Positions 36,501 to 44,527 of a DNA stretch of 63,799 bases are shown piece by piece. The notes beneath the pieces were generated by a model, which saw nothing but the letters and a program-made list of their open reading frames with translations, made no database searches and was not told the DNA's origin. Each line of letters opens with the position of its first letter. Positions within the stretch are counted from its first letter, which is position 1. Origin of the DNA: Opitutaceae bacterium (GTDB taxonomy: Bacteria > Verrucomicrobiota > Verrucomicrobiia > Opitutales > Opitutaceae); contig JAUSID010000254.1 of assembly GCA_030648295.1 (NCBI GenBank), forward strand, positions 1 to 63,799, read 5' to 3'. The position numbers and the translations under genes were made by a program.

Positions 36501-38149
36501 CCGAGCAGCCCCACCATCATGTCGATCGAGCGCTCGACACAGATGCCAACGAGAACATCCGGGCCGACGCCCTGCGTGCGCAACTGCGCCGCCAATCGAT
36601 CCGCGCGGGTGTTCAGTTGTTCAAACGTGAGCTCCGTTTCGTCGAACACCAGCGCGGTCGATTGAGGGGTGCGGGCCACCTGCTCCTCGAAGAGCTGGTG
36701 AATACAGCGGTCGCGGGGATAATCGGTCGCCGTCGCGTTCCATTCGCCGAGCGAGCGCTGGCGTTCTTCCGCCGTGAGCAGCGGCAGCTGCGAAATCTTC
36801 CGCGCCGGGTCGGCCGCCATGCCTTCGAGCACGGTTTGGAAATGCCCGAGGAACCGCTGGATCGTTTCCCGCTGGAAGAGGTCGAGCGCGTATTCCGCGG
36901 TCACGCTGAGCGAACCGTCGGCCTGCTCGATCGCCCAGACCGTGAGGTCCGACTTCGCCGTGCCGGTGTAAACCGGTTCGATGCTCAGCTTGATGCCGCT
37001 GAGCTTCAACGGCGCCATCGGCATGTTCTGGAGCGCAAAATATACCTGGCAAATCGGATCGAAACTGAGGTTCCGCTGCGGCTGGAGTTCCTCGACCAGC
37101 TTTTCATACGGCATCTCGCGATGCTCGAAGGCCGCGAGCGAGACGTCGCGGACGCGGGCGAGCAGCTCCGTCACCGTCGGATCGCCGGCGAGATTCGTCC
37201 GCATCAGGATCGTGTTGATGAAGAAGCCGACGATCTCCTCCGTCTCCGCCGCGTCGCGACCAGCGAGCGGCGAGCCGATGACGAGATCGGACTGACCGGT
37301 GTAGCGGTGCAGCACGGCGTTGAAGCCGGCGAGCAGCGTCATGAAGAACGTCACGCGGTTCTGCTGGCTGAGCTGCCGCAGCTTCGTCACGAGCGCGGGG
37401 GAGAACTGCACCGTGACGGTGTCGCCGGTGTGCGATTGCAGCGGCGGCCGCGCGTGATCCGTCGGCAGTTCGAGCAACGCCGGCGCGCCGGTGATCTGCT
37501 TCTTCCAATACTGTTTCAGCTTCCCGAGTGTCTCGCCCTGGAGATACTCGTGCTGCCACTCGGAGAAATCGCCATATTGGACGGGCAGCTCGCTCAGCTT
37601 CGGCTCCTGGTCGTTCGCCAGCGCGTCGTAGCAGATCCCGATCTCCTTGTACAAAATTCCCATCGACCAGCCGTCCGACGCGATGTGGTGCATCACCAGC
37701 ATCAGGGCATGTTCGGTCGCCGCCAGCCGGATGAGCCGCACGCGGAGCAGCAGATCCTTTTGCAGGTTGAAGGGTTTCTTCGCCTCCTCGCCCACCAGCC
37801 GCATCAGCTCCGCCTCCCGCGCGTTCGCCGGCACGTTCGAGATGTCGGTGACGGGCAGGTCGAGCGACCACGATGTCTTGATCACCTGCATCGGTTCCGA
37901 GCCGACCGCCACGAACATGGTCCGAATCGCCTCGTGGCGCTCCACCACCGTGGCCAGCGCGCGATCGAGGGCACGCTCATTGAGCGGGCCGCTCAGCCGC
38001 ACGAGGTACGGTATATTGTACAGAGGTGAGCCAGGCTCCATCTGCTCGAGAAACCAGAGTCGCCGCTGGCCGGACGAAGCCGGGATGGGGCGGGCGGCAA
38101 CGGCGGCGGACGCGGTCGAAATGGGAGTGAGAACGGGGGACGCTTCCAT
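33506..38149 (-). CDS. NRPS C-A-PCP with luciferase-like monooxygenase inside the A domain
   Basis: 1547 residues. C domain (RRLWFLEQMEPGSPLYNIPY; HHIASDGWS near 151). The A domain begins normally (LAYVLYTSGSTGNPKG; A4 FDISVLELFW near 690) and is interrupted by an FMN-dependent luciferase-like monooxygenase at about 731-1070 (LDFSLFYFASVD, WTPERHFHSFGG, SYRRYTIRC-free frame: GRAGVSFANGWHDRDF, WITAAGNPDTF). It resumes at A5 (NMYGPTETT near 1161). The specificity residues read D-I-L-Q-M-G-M-I-W-K, matching glycine codes. Residues about 1248-1294 are a repeat-encoded insert between A6 and A7. PCP Ser is near 1468. Likely role: load Gly and oxidise its alpha carbon, as inferred for MtaG/MelG-type proteins. 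Confidence 0.92.
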   Translation of the reverse strand: MEASPVLTPISTASAAVAARPIPASSGQRRLWFLEQMEPGSPLYNIPYLVRLSGPLNERALDRALATVVERHEAIRTMFVAVGSEPMQVIKTSWSLDLPVTDISNVPANAREAELMRLVGEEAKKPFNLQKDLLLRVRLIRLAATEHALMLVMHHIASDGWSMGILYKEIGICYDALANDQEPKLSELPVQYGDFSEWQHEYLQGETLGKLKQYWKKQITGAPALLELPTDHARPPLQSHTGDTVTVQFSPALVTKLRQLSQQNRVTFFMTLLAGFNAVLHRYTGQSDLVIGSPLAGRDAAETEEIVGFFINTILMRTNLAGDPTVTELLARVRDVSLAAFEHREMPYEKLVEELQPQRNLSFDPICQVYFALQNMPMAPLKLSGIKLSIEPVYTGTAKSDLTVWAIEQADGSLSVTAEYALDLFQRETIQRFLGHFQTVLEGMAADPARKISQLPLLTAEERQRSLGEWNATATDYPRDRCIHQLFEEQVARTPQSTALVFDETELTFEQLNTRADRLAAQLRTQGVGPDVLVGICVERSIDMMVGLLGIHKAGGAYLPLDPTYPKERIGFMLHDSQAPVLVSQLSLLRKLPPHQAAVICLDDDGSATPRGTNSPEATEGGRAPTADNLAYVLYTSGSTGNPKGVMVTHRNVVNFFAGMDQALGTKPVRPAQGPEWVEGPGVWLAVTSISFDISVLELFWTLTRGFKVVVLSDAAKLPGMAEAKRAVATKKPLDFSLFYFASVDDSGDADPNRYRLLLEGAKFADQHGFKAVWTPERHFHSFGGLYPNPAVVGAALAAVTQKVQIRAGSVVSPLHHPLRVAEEWSVVDNLSHGRAGVSFANGWHDRDFTLRPENYADRRNQMRRDMETVRKLWRGEAVEFPGGRGNPVPVKIYPRPIQQELPMWITAAGNPDTFKLAGQMGAGVLTHLLGQELDELAKKIKIYRQARRDAGHDDGCVTIALHTFVGEDLQQVKEKVHDPLCRYLADSVDLLQGLTQALYPGAEMKSLKPEEKEALIEYSFNRYFELCGLLGTPETCRKILARLSSIGIDEIACLIDFGVDVDSALVSLKLLDRVRSECQEQAAGAELAAARASSRTVSLVEQMQRHRVTHLQCTPSFARLLLQSLDTAEALRSLKKLMVGGEALPVGLAEELVGVVSGEVINMYGPTETTIWSTTHRVTNEPSSTGAVAIGRPLANQQVYVLDGNRQPLPVGVPGELWIAGDGVARGYWKRPELTAEKFVPDPFVEDMAEKDQGPRTKDQGPEITDQGPETRDQRQSPEPKTQNPEPKTQNGASSAAVPRMYRTGDLVRYRADGVVDFLGRVDHQVKIRGHRIELGEIEAALMQHSDVRQAVVVLRRDNPDDPQLAAYVVAAGDEAPAANALRDFLRQKLPDHMVPALYVTLDQLPLTPNGKVDRKALPAPQGSRVKSEASFVPPKGGVEQAVAVIWKDILHVDQIGVDDNFFDFGGHSLQVVQVQNRLREALNVDVPVLKLFQFPTIRMLAKFIGEQSSTGPKDDSFRQKIEERNKLRQGAMIRRRAMATPATTT
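34266..34405 (-). repeat. Degenerate short-tandem repeat tract inside the NRPS coding sequence
   Basis: The plus strand shows two adjoining arrays: GGGTTTTGGGTTCTG-type units (about 34278-34312) and CTCCGGTCCCTGGTC / CTTGGTC units (about 34320-34400). It is in frame and encodes a low-complexity linker (KDQGPRTKDQGPE, EPKTQNPEPKTQN) between the A6 and A7 motifs. A tract with the same 15-mer CTCCGGTCCCTGGTC lies in the intergenic region at 49294-49358, so the insert is of intergenic-repeat type. Confidence 0.8.
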
Positions 38150-38153
38150 GGCG

Positions 38154-41100
38154 TTAATTCGGTTGTAAGATTTCCTCGGTTCGCGCGGTCCTGCGCTTCA
38201 GCCGGTTGGATGTGATCCGCGGCGCGGCCGCCGGCTGCTGGCGCCGCATTTCCAATTCCCGCGCCAGTCCCGCCACGGTCGGCTGATCGAAAATCGCGCG
38301 GACCGACAGCGTGGTCTCCAGCGCCTGGTTGAGGCGTGACACGACCTGCGCCGCGAGCAGCGAATGACCGCCAAGATCGAAGAAATTGTCGTGCCGGCCG
38401 ATGGAACTGCGACCGAGGATGTCCGCCCACACGCGCGCCACGGTTTGCTCCGTCGGCGACGCGGGAACGGCCGCGGCGCCGGCGGCATCGGTGCGGCGCA
38501 CCGCGGGCGCCGGAAGCGAGTTGCGATCGATCTTGCCGTTGGGAGTGAGCGGCCAGCTCTCCAGGAAAACCAGCGCCGCGGGCACCATGTAAGAGGGCAG
38601 CTTTCCCCGCAGAAACGTCATCAGCTCCACTTCCTGGATACCAATGTCCCGTGCTACGTGACCGGTTGCCGGGGGCGTGGCGGGCACGACATAGGCGACC
38701 AACTGCGGTTGCTGGCGTTCGTCGGGCCGCACGAGCACCAGGCCCTCGCGAATCCCGGGGTGGCGGTTCAACACCGCCTCGATTTCGCCAAGCTCGATGC
38801 GGCAGCCGCGAATCTTCACCTGGCCATCGAGCCGCCCGAGGAATTCCAGCTCGCCCGCCGTGGTCCACCGCACCAGGTCACCCGTGCGATATACCCGGGT
38901 CTCGCCGCGTTTGTCATCTAATAGATGACAAACTGGCCGGGGCAGATCGGCGGAGGGCGGCAGCGAAATGAACTTTTCGGCGGTGAGTTCGGGGCGGCGG
39001 AGGTAGCCGCCGGAGAGGCTTTCGCCGGTGATGAAGAGTTCCCCGGGCACGCCGGCTGGCACCGGCCGCAGCAGGCGATCGAGCACAAAGACGCGGGTGT
39101 TCGCGATCGGGCGGCCAATCGTCGGAGTGATCCCGCCCCCCGGCTGCCCGTCGGCCGGGCCGGAAGTCGCCACCACGGTGCTTTCGGTGGGCCCGTAGTT
39201 GTTGATCAGCCGGCACGGGAAATCTGCCGGCGGCCGGCGCTTCAGCTTGTCGCCACCCGTCAGCAGCGTGCGCAGCGCCATGCCCTGCGGCCAGGGCTCG
39301 TTCATCGCCGCCTCGACGAGCGGGGTGGGCAGGAACGCGATCGTGATCTTCTTCTCCGCCATCCAGCGCCACAGCGCGGCCAGCGAAATCCGTGTATCCT
39401 CGTCGGGGATATGGACGCTCGCTCCAGTCGCGAGGTACGGCCAGATTTCCCACACCGCGGCATCGAACGCGGGACTCGCCACCTGGGTCGCGCGATCGTC
39501 CGGCGTGACGCCAAAGGTCCGCTGATGCCAGGTCACGAGGTTCATCAACGCCCGGTGCGTGATCGGCACCCCCTTGGGCTGGCCGGTTGAACCCGAGGTA
39601 TAGATGACGTAGGCGAGGCGGTCGGCGTTCGGCCGCTCGCGGCCGCGATTCGCGCCGGCGTCCCGCGCTCCGCCCACCGCCGGGCCGCCCGATTCCTCGC
39701 CATCGATGCAAATTGTCACCGCGGCGTGCGTCGGGACCTGGCGCACCAGATGCCGTTGCGTGACGACGACGGGCGCACCCGAGTCCTCGAGCATGAAGGC
39801 GAGACGCTCCGCCGGGTAGGTGGGATCGAGCGGACAAAACGCGGCGCCAGCCTTCAACACGCCGAGCCACGCGACGATCAACTCCGTCGAGCGCTCCAGG
39901 CACACGGCGACGATGCTGCCGCGGCCGACGCGGTGCGTCTTCAGCCGGGCCGCGAGTACCCCGGCGCGCCGGTTGAGTTCACCATACGTCAACGTCGTAC
40001 TCGTATCCGAAACGGCCACCCGGTCGGCCGACGCGGCCGCGTATTGCTCCACGAACGTGTGGACGCAGACGTTGCGCGGGTATTCCATGGCGGTGCGATT
40101 CCACGCGACGAACAGCTGCTCCTGTTCCGCCGCCGTCAGCAACGGCAGTTCGCCGACCGTCCGCTCCGGCGCGCCCGCGAGCGCCTCGAGCGTCACGCGG
40201 TAATGCCCCAGCAGCCGGCCAATCGCATCGTCCGCAAACCGCCGGCGATCATAGAGCATCTTGATCGTGATGTGTTCGCCGCCGTACGCGTCGACTGCCA
40301 GGGGGTAGTTCGGCTGGCTGATGATGTCGAAGTTCCGCCGCTCCCATTTTCCGCCGAGCATCCGCAGCGCGGTGTCCCACGATGGCTCCTGGTAATTGAA
40401 AAGCGTCTCGAACAGCGCGCGGCCGGGTGCGACTTCGCTCCACTGCTGCGCCTTCATGAGCGGGGTGTGCTCGTGATCCCGAAACGCCACCCACTGCTCG
40501 CGCAGTTCACGCAGCCACGGGCCCAGCGGGGCGTCGGGATTCACCCGCACCCGCACGGGCACGGTGTTGATAAACAGCCCGACGATCGCGGCCGCGCCGT
40601 CCACGGGGATGTGCCGGCACGCGCGGACCGCGCCGAACACGACGTCGGTTTCCGCGGTGTAGCGGCTCAACACGATGGCCCACGCCGCCTGCACCATTGT
40701 ATTCAGGGTTACATTATGCTGCGTGGCGGCGATCCGCAGTTGGGTCGTGACGGCGGCGCGCAACCGGAAGGCAAGTTCGCCGCGCGCTGCAACGTCGTCC
40801 ATCACTGCCGCCGTGGGCCGCGCGATGGGCAGCATGGTCGGCGCGGTCACGCCCTTCAGGTATCCGCGCCAGAAGCTTTCCGCGCGCGACCAGTCGAGGG
40901 TTTGCAGCCAGTCGATGTACCGGCGATACGGCGCCGGCGCCGGCAAGTCGAGCCGGCGGCCGCCGACGAGAGCGTCATGGAGGTCCAGCGCCTCGCGGAA
41001 CATCACCACGAGCGCGCGGCCATCAAGCAGCAGGTGATGGAACGTGGTGACGAACCAGAAGCAAGCCGGCCCGCCGCGAAACAGCGCGATGCGGATGAGC

Positions 41101-41483
41101 GGCTCGGTGAGGGTGGGGAAACCGCGCCGGCGATCCGCGGCGAGAAAATCCTCCAGCGCGACGCGCAGTTCACGTTCACCGCCAAACTCTTCGTAACGAA
41201 ATTCGAGCGGCGTTTCCTCCGGCGCCTGGACGACCTGGCGCGGCTCCGCGCCGTTTTCGAGCAGAAAACCGGTGCGAAGAATCTCATGCCGGGCGGAGAC
41301 TTGCGCCCACGCCTGGCGAAATTTCTCCGGGTCGATTGACTCGTGCAGTTCGCAGGTGATCTGCTCGAGGTCGACCGCCGTGGATCCGGCGTCGAGTCGG
41401 TGATACAGCATGCCCTGCTGCAGCGGAGAAAGCGGATAGCAATCCGCTCCCCCACCCGGGAGGACTATCTTCTCTTGGACCAT
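38154..41483 (-). CDS. NRPS C-A-PCP, first synthetase of the operon (predicted Leu)
   Basis: About 1109 residues from ATG 41483 (MVQEKIVLPGGGADCYPLSP). The frame is open to 41816, but the extra 111 codons have no family similarity and overlap the divergent gene. C domain (CYPLSPLQQGMLYHRL; HHLLLDG near 149); A domain (YTSGSTGQPKG; A4 FDAAVWEIW near 676; A5 NNYGPTEST near 763; A10 NGKIDR); PCP (DLGGHSLLAAQV near 1041). The specificity residues read D-A-W-F-L-G-N-V-V-K, a known leucine code. A leading C domain without an upstream module suggests N-acylation or a separate starter; no acyl-ligase is visible. It ends 4 bp before the next NRPS gene. Confidence 0.92.
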   Translation of the reverse strand: MVQEKIVLPGGGADCYPLSPLQQGMLYHRLDAGSTAVDLEQITCELHESIDPEKFRQAWAQVSARHEILRTGFLLENGAEPRQVVQAPEETPLEFRYEEFGGERELRVALEDFLAADRRRGFPTLTEPLIRIALFRGGPACFWFVTTFHHLLLDGRALVVMFREALDLHDALVGGRRLDLPAPAPYRRYIDWLQTLDWSRAESFWRGYLKGVTAPTMLPIARPTAAVMDDVAARGELAFRLRAAVTTQLRIAATQHNVTLNTMVQAAWAIVLSRYTAETDVVFGAVRACRHIPVDGAAAIVGLFINTVPVRVRVNPDAPLGPWLRELREQWVAFRDHEHTPLMKAQQWSEVAPGRALFETLFNYQEPSWDTALRMLGGKWERRNFDIISQPNYPLAVDAYGGEHITIKMLYDRRRFADDAIGRLLGHYRVTLEALAGAPERTVGELPLLTAAEQEQLFVAWNRTAMEYPRNVCVHTFVEQYAAASADRVAVSDTSTTLTYGELNRRAGVLAARLKTHRVGRGSIVAVCLERSTELIVAWLGVLKAGAAFCPLDPTYPAERLAFMLEDSGAPVVVTQRHLVRQVPTHAAVTICIDGEESGGPAVGGARDAGANRGRERPNADRLAYVIYTSGSTGQPKGVPITHRALMNLVTWHQRTFGVTPDDRATQVASPAFDAAVWEIWPYLATGASVHIPDEDTRISLAALWRWMAEKKITIAFLPTPLVEAAMNEPWPQGMALRTLLTGGDKLKRRPPADFPCRLINNYGPTESTVVATSGPADGQPGGGITPTIGRPIANTRVFVLDRLLRPVPAGVPGELFITGESLSGGYLRRPELTAEKFISLPPSADLPRPVCHLLDDKRGETRVYRTGDLVRWTTAGELEFLGRLDGQVKIRGCRIELGEIEAVLNRHPGIREGLVLVRPDERQQPQLVAYVVPATPPATGHVARDIGIQEVELMTFLRGKLPSYMVPAALVFLESWPLTPNGKIDRNSLPAPAVRRTDAAGAAAVPASPTEQTVARVWADILGRSSIGRHDNFFDLGGHSLLAAQVVSRLNQALETTLSVRAIFDQPTVAGLARELEMRRQQPAAAPRITSNRLKRRTARTEEILQPN
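38909..38933. repeat. Perfect 12-bp-arm palindrome inside the NRPS A domain
   Basis: GTTTGTCATCTA-A-TAGATGACAAAC, followed by TGG. It is in frame and encodes VCHLLDDK between A6 and A7, the same loop that holds the repeat insert in the next synthetase. Its CCAGTTT...GTCA...TGAC...AAAC layout recalls the intergenic palindromes at 60967-61008 and 61052-61099. Confidence 0.75.
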
Positions 41484-41625
41484 TTCGCCGCCAGTGTAAG
41501 TCACCGGCTGGCCTCTCAGAAGTGGGTCTGGGCCCCAGAAGCGATGCGGGTTTCCCCGCGTACCGGCGATCCGGAAGGGACAGTCCCCATGTCCCATGTG
41601 GCGCCAAACGCGTTCAATGGGACGC
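41484..41625. promoter_or_regulatory. Divergent promoter region of the NRPS operon and the glycosyltransferase-STAS gene
   Basis: 142 bp between divergent start codons must hold at least the NRPS promoter. Two short inverted repeats are visible: TCTGGG-C-CCCAGA (41527-41539) and GGGACA-7 bp-TGTCCC (41577-41595). Either could be an operator. No convincing -35/-10 pair was picked out. Confidence 0.35.
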
Positions 41626-43146
41626 ATGAATTCCGCCCCGGCTCCCTTCGTGGGTGACGCGCTCGCGTCGCGGGAGGCGCCACCCCGCGCGGTCGAAACG
41701 ATTTCGCCAACCCTCGCCACGTGGCCCGTCGCCATTCTCGGTGTGCCCTTCGACCACGTCACCATCGCTGGCGCGGTCGCGAGCATCGAGGCCATGATCG
41801 CGTCACGACATTCCAACTACATCGTCACGGCCAACGTCGATTTCCTCGTCCAGGCCCACCGCGACGTCGAACTGCGTCGCATCCTGCTCGACGCCGATCT
41901 CGTGCTGTGTGACGGCACCCCGCTGGTCTGGGCGTCGGGCTGGATGGGCAACCGGCTGCCCGAACGCGTGGCCGGCTCGGACCTCGCGCCCGCGCTCCTG
42001 CACGCCGCGGCGGAAAAGGGCCACCGGATTTTCTTCCTCGGCGCCGCGCCGGGAGTGGCCGCAGCCGCGGCGGAACGGCTGCAATGCGATTATCCGACGC
42101 TCAACGTCGTCGGCCATTACGCCCCGCCCTTCGCCGATCTGCTCGACATGGACCATGCGCAGATCGTCCAGCGCGTTCGCGAAGCGAAGCCCGACATCCT
42201 GCTCGTCTCGTTCGGCTGCCCGAAGCAGGAGAAATGGATCGCGATGAATCACCGCACGCTGGGCGTGCCCGTGGCGATCGGCGTGGGCGCCACGATCGAT
42301 TTTCTCGCCGGACGGGTCAAACGTGCGCCCGACTGGATGCGCCGCAGCGGCACCGAATGGATTTTCCGGCTGGGGCAGGAGCCGCGCCGGCTCTTCCGCC
42401 GCTACGCCACCGACCTGCTGTCTTTCATCCCCACGCTGGCGGCGCAATGGTGCCGGCTGTTTTCGCGTCCGACCGTCGCACCGAAACCGCGCACGATGTC
42501 GTTCCCGACGGCCGAATGGTGCGGCGTCGATCCCGGCGAAAGTTTCACGCGGCACGCATTGGACATGCACCCGGAGTTTTGGCGGGAGCTCCCGCACCGC
42601 GCCGCGCACTGCGTGGTCGATCTTTCCAAGTTGCGCCGGATCGACGGCACAGGCGTCGCCTTCCTCGTGCGCTGGCGGAAGATTCTCCAGGCGAACGGCC
42701 GGCAGCTGGTCTTGCTGGCGCCGAGTTCGCGGTTGCGCCGCGCGCTGTCATCGCTCGGGCTGCTGGATCACTTTGTCGTGGCCAACGACGTGGCCGATGC
42801 CGCCCAGCAGGCGGAGGCAATCGCCGCGCAACCGTCCGTGCTGCGCGACGGCACGACCCGCTCGCTCGCCTGGTGCGGGGAGATAATCGCGGCGAATGCC
42901 GAGGACGTGTGGCGGATGACGACGGATCACGTCCGCGCGTTCGTGGACGCCGGGGCCACCCTGGTCATTATCGATCTGGCCCGGCTCCGCTTCGTCGACA
43001 GCTCCGGCGCGGCCCTCATGTTACGCCTGAAGAAGTGGGCGCAATCGCTGCCCGCCCAGGTCCTCTTCACCCACGCGCAGCCCAATGTGCGCAACGTACT
43101 CCGACTGACGCGGCTCGACCAGCTGCTATTGGAAGGAGCGCAATGA
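41626..43146 (+). CDS. WecG/TagA/CpsF glycosyltransferase fused to two STAS domains
   Basis: 506 residues from ATG 41626 (MNSAPAPFVGDALASREAPP). Residues about 25-265 are a GT26-type glycosyltransferase: NYIVTANVDFLVQAHRD, LCDGTPLVWAS, FLGAAPGVA, SFGCPKQEKWIA, AIGVGATIDFLAG. Two C-terminal STAS domains follow. The first (about 300-395) has VVDLSKLRRIDGTGVAFLV; the second (about 410-505) has VIIDLARLRFVDSSGAALML with the DSSG that is phosphorylated in anti-sigma-factor antagonists. The enzyme part would transfer a sugar (often N-acetylmannosamine or similar) to a lipid-linked acceptor. STAS fusion suggests regulation or scaffolding. Its stop overlaps the next start (ATGA). Confidence 0.88.
   Translation: MNSAPAPFVGDALASREAPPRAVETISPTLATWPVAILGVPFDHVTIAGAVASIEAMIASRHSNYIVTANVDFLVQAHRDVELRRILLDADLVLCDGTPLVWASGWMGNRLPERVAGSDLAPALLHAAAEKGHRIFFLGAAPGVAAAAAERLQCDYPTLNVVGHYAPPFADLLDMDHAQIVQRVREAKPDILLVSFGCPKQEKWIAMNHRTLGVPVAIGVGATIDFLAGRVKRAPDWMRRSGTEWIFRLGQEPRRLFRRYATDLLSFIPTLAAQWCRLFSRPTVAPKPRTMSFPTAEWCGVDPGESFTRHALDMHPEFWRELPHRAAHCVVDLSKLRRIDGTGVAFLVRWRKILQANGRQLVLLAPSSRLRRALSSLGLLDHFVVANDVADAAQQAEAIAAQPSVLRDGTTRSLAWCGEIIAANAEDVWRMTTDHVRAFVDAGATLVIIDLARLRFVDSSGAALMLRLKKWAQSLPAQVLFTHAQPNVRNVLRLTRLDQLLLEGAQ
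43131..43138 (+). promoter_or_regulatory. Strong ribosome binding site for the GT4 gene
   Basis: GGAAGGAG lies 4 bp before ATG 43143, inside the end of the upstream gene. It decides the start of the glycosyltransferase against a longer open frame reaching back to 42084, and supports coupled translation. Confidence 0.7.
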
Positions 43147-44324
43147 GGATTGGGATCTCCACGTCGGTCATCCAACGCGGAAGGTCCGGCGTCGGCCAAT
43201 ATGTGCTGGCGCTGGTGCGGGCGCTCCTGGCCCATCCGTCGCGGCACGAGCTCACGCTTTTTGTCCTCGAGGACGACCGGCCCCTTTTCGAGTTCGCGCG
43301 CGACGCGGTGCGGATCGTGCCAGTCTCCGAAACGTTCCGGCTGGCGGAACGCGACATCGCCTGGCACCAGGTGCAGCTTCCCCGCCTCGTGCGGCGGCTC
43401 GCGCTCGACGTCCTGCACGTCCCCAGTTACCGGCGGCTGCTCTGGCCCCGGCCCTGCGCTCTCGTCGGCACCATCCATGATCTGGCGCCGTTCCGGCTGC
43501 CGAAGAAGTACGACTGGAAGCGGATGCTCTACGGTCGCGTCATCGTACGGCGGCTGGCACGACGGCAGGATGAAATCGTGGCGGTGAGCCGGGCGACCGC
43601 CGATGACATCCGGCAATTCTTCCACGTGCCCGACCAGCGCGTGACCGTCATTCACAACGGCCTCGACCACCAGCGATTCACGCCGGAAGGACGGGCGGCG
43701 GCGAGGGCCATCGTGGCGGAGCGGCACGGGTTGCATCCGCCGTTCTTCTTGTACGTGGCGCGACTGGAGCATCCGGGCAAAAACCACGCGCGGCTCATCG
43801 CCGCCTTCAACCGGTTCAAGGCCCAATCGCCCTCGCCGTGGCAGCTCGTGCTGATCGGCAGCGACTGGCACGGCGCCGGGGTGATTCACGAACTGGTGCA
43901 ACGCTCACCGTTCGCGGCCGACATCCGCTGTCTCGGGTTCATCCCGGATGCGGAGCTGCCGCGGTGGTACCGCGCGGCAAACGTGTTTGTCTATCCGTCG
44001 CTTTTTGAAGGTTTCGGGCTGCCGCCGCTGGAGGCGATGGCGTGCGGCTGTCCCGTGCTCGCGTCCTCGATTGGCGCCGTCGCCGAGGTCTGCGGCGGGG
44101 CGGCGCTCCAGGCCAGCCCGGATGACGTCGATGCGATTGAGCAACAGCTGACGCGGCTCGCCCTCGATGAAGCGCTGCGTGAACGGTTGCAACAGGCCGG
44201 CATCGCGCATGCGCGCCAGTTCGACTGGCGGCACACGGCCGCGAGGATGCTGGACATTTATGCCCGCGCGGCCGCCCGCGTGCGCGCGCCGGTGCTCGCC
44301 CCCGCGGCGCACCTCGCGCACTGA
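43143..44324 (+). CDS. Glycosyltransferase family 4 (GT-B) protein
   Basis: 393 residues. N-terminal acceptor domain (MRIGISTSVIQRGRSGVGQY, DVLHVPSYRRLLWPR, GTIHDLAPFRLP); C-terminal donor domain (VTVIHNGLDHQRFTP, FFLYVARLEHPGKNHARLI) with the conserved E-x7-E segment EGFGLPPLEAMACGCPVLAS that binds the nucleotide sugar. It probably extends the surface polysaccharide whose early step is made by the upstream WecG-type enzyme. The two genes overlap by 4 bp. Sugar and linkage unknown. Confidence 0.92.
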   Translation: MRIGISTSVIQRGRSGVGQYVLALVRALLAHPSRHELTLFVLEDDRPLFEFARDAVRIVPVSETFRLAERDIAWHQVQLPRLVRRLALDVLHVPSYRRLLWPRPCALVGTIHDLAPFRLPKKYDWKRMLYGRVIVRRLARRQDEIVAVSRATADDIRQFFHVPDQRVTVIHNGLDHQRFTPEGRAAARAIVAERHGLHPPFFLYVARLEHPGKNHARLIAAFNRFKAQSPSPWQLVLIGSDWHGAGVIHELVQRSPFAADIRCLGFIPDAELPRWYRAANVFVYPSLFEGFGLPPLEAMACGCPVLASSIGAVAEVCGGAALQASPDDVDAIEQQLTRLALDEALRERLQQAGIAHARQFDWRHTAARMLDIYARAAARVRAPVLAPAAHLAH

Positions 44325-44527
44325 CCCGCCTTTCGCATGCCCCACCCCGCCCTTTTTCGGACGCCAGCCGGCGGGTGGCCGCCAGTGCCGGCCATCCGTT
44401 GTACCCACATTGCCATGACGCTGCCATCGACGTGCAACCCGCTTGCGGACCGGAGCGTCCGCGGCGTTCCCGGATTCGTTTCGGGTGCGGACCCACTATC
44501 GGCACGGCCGCCCCCCCCTTACGATAG

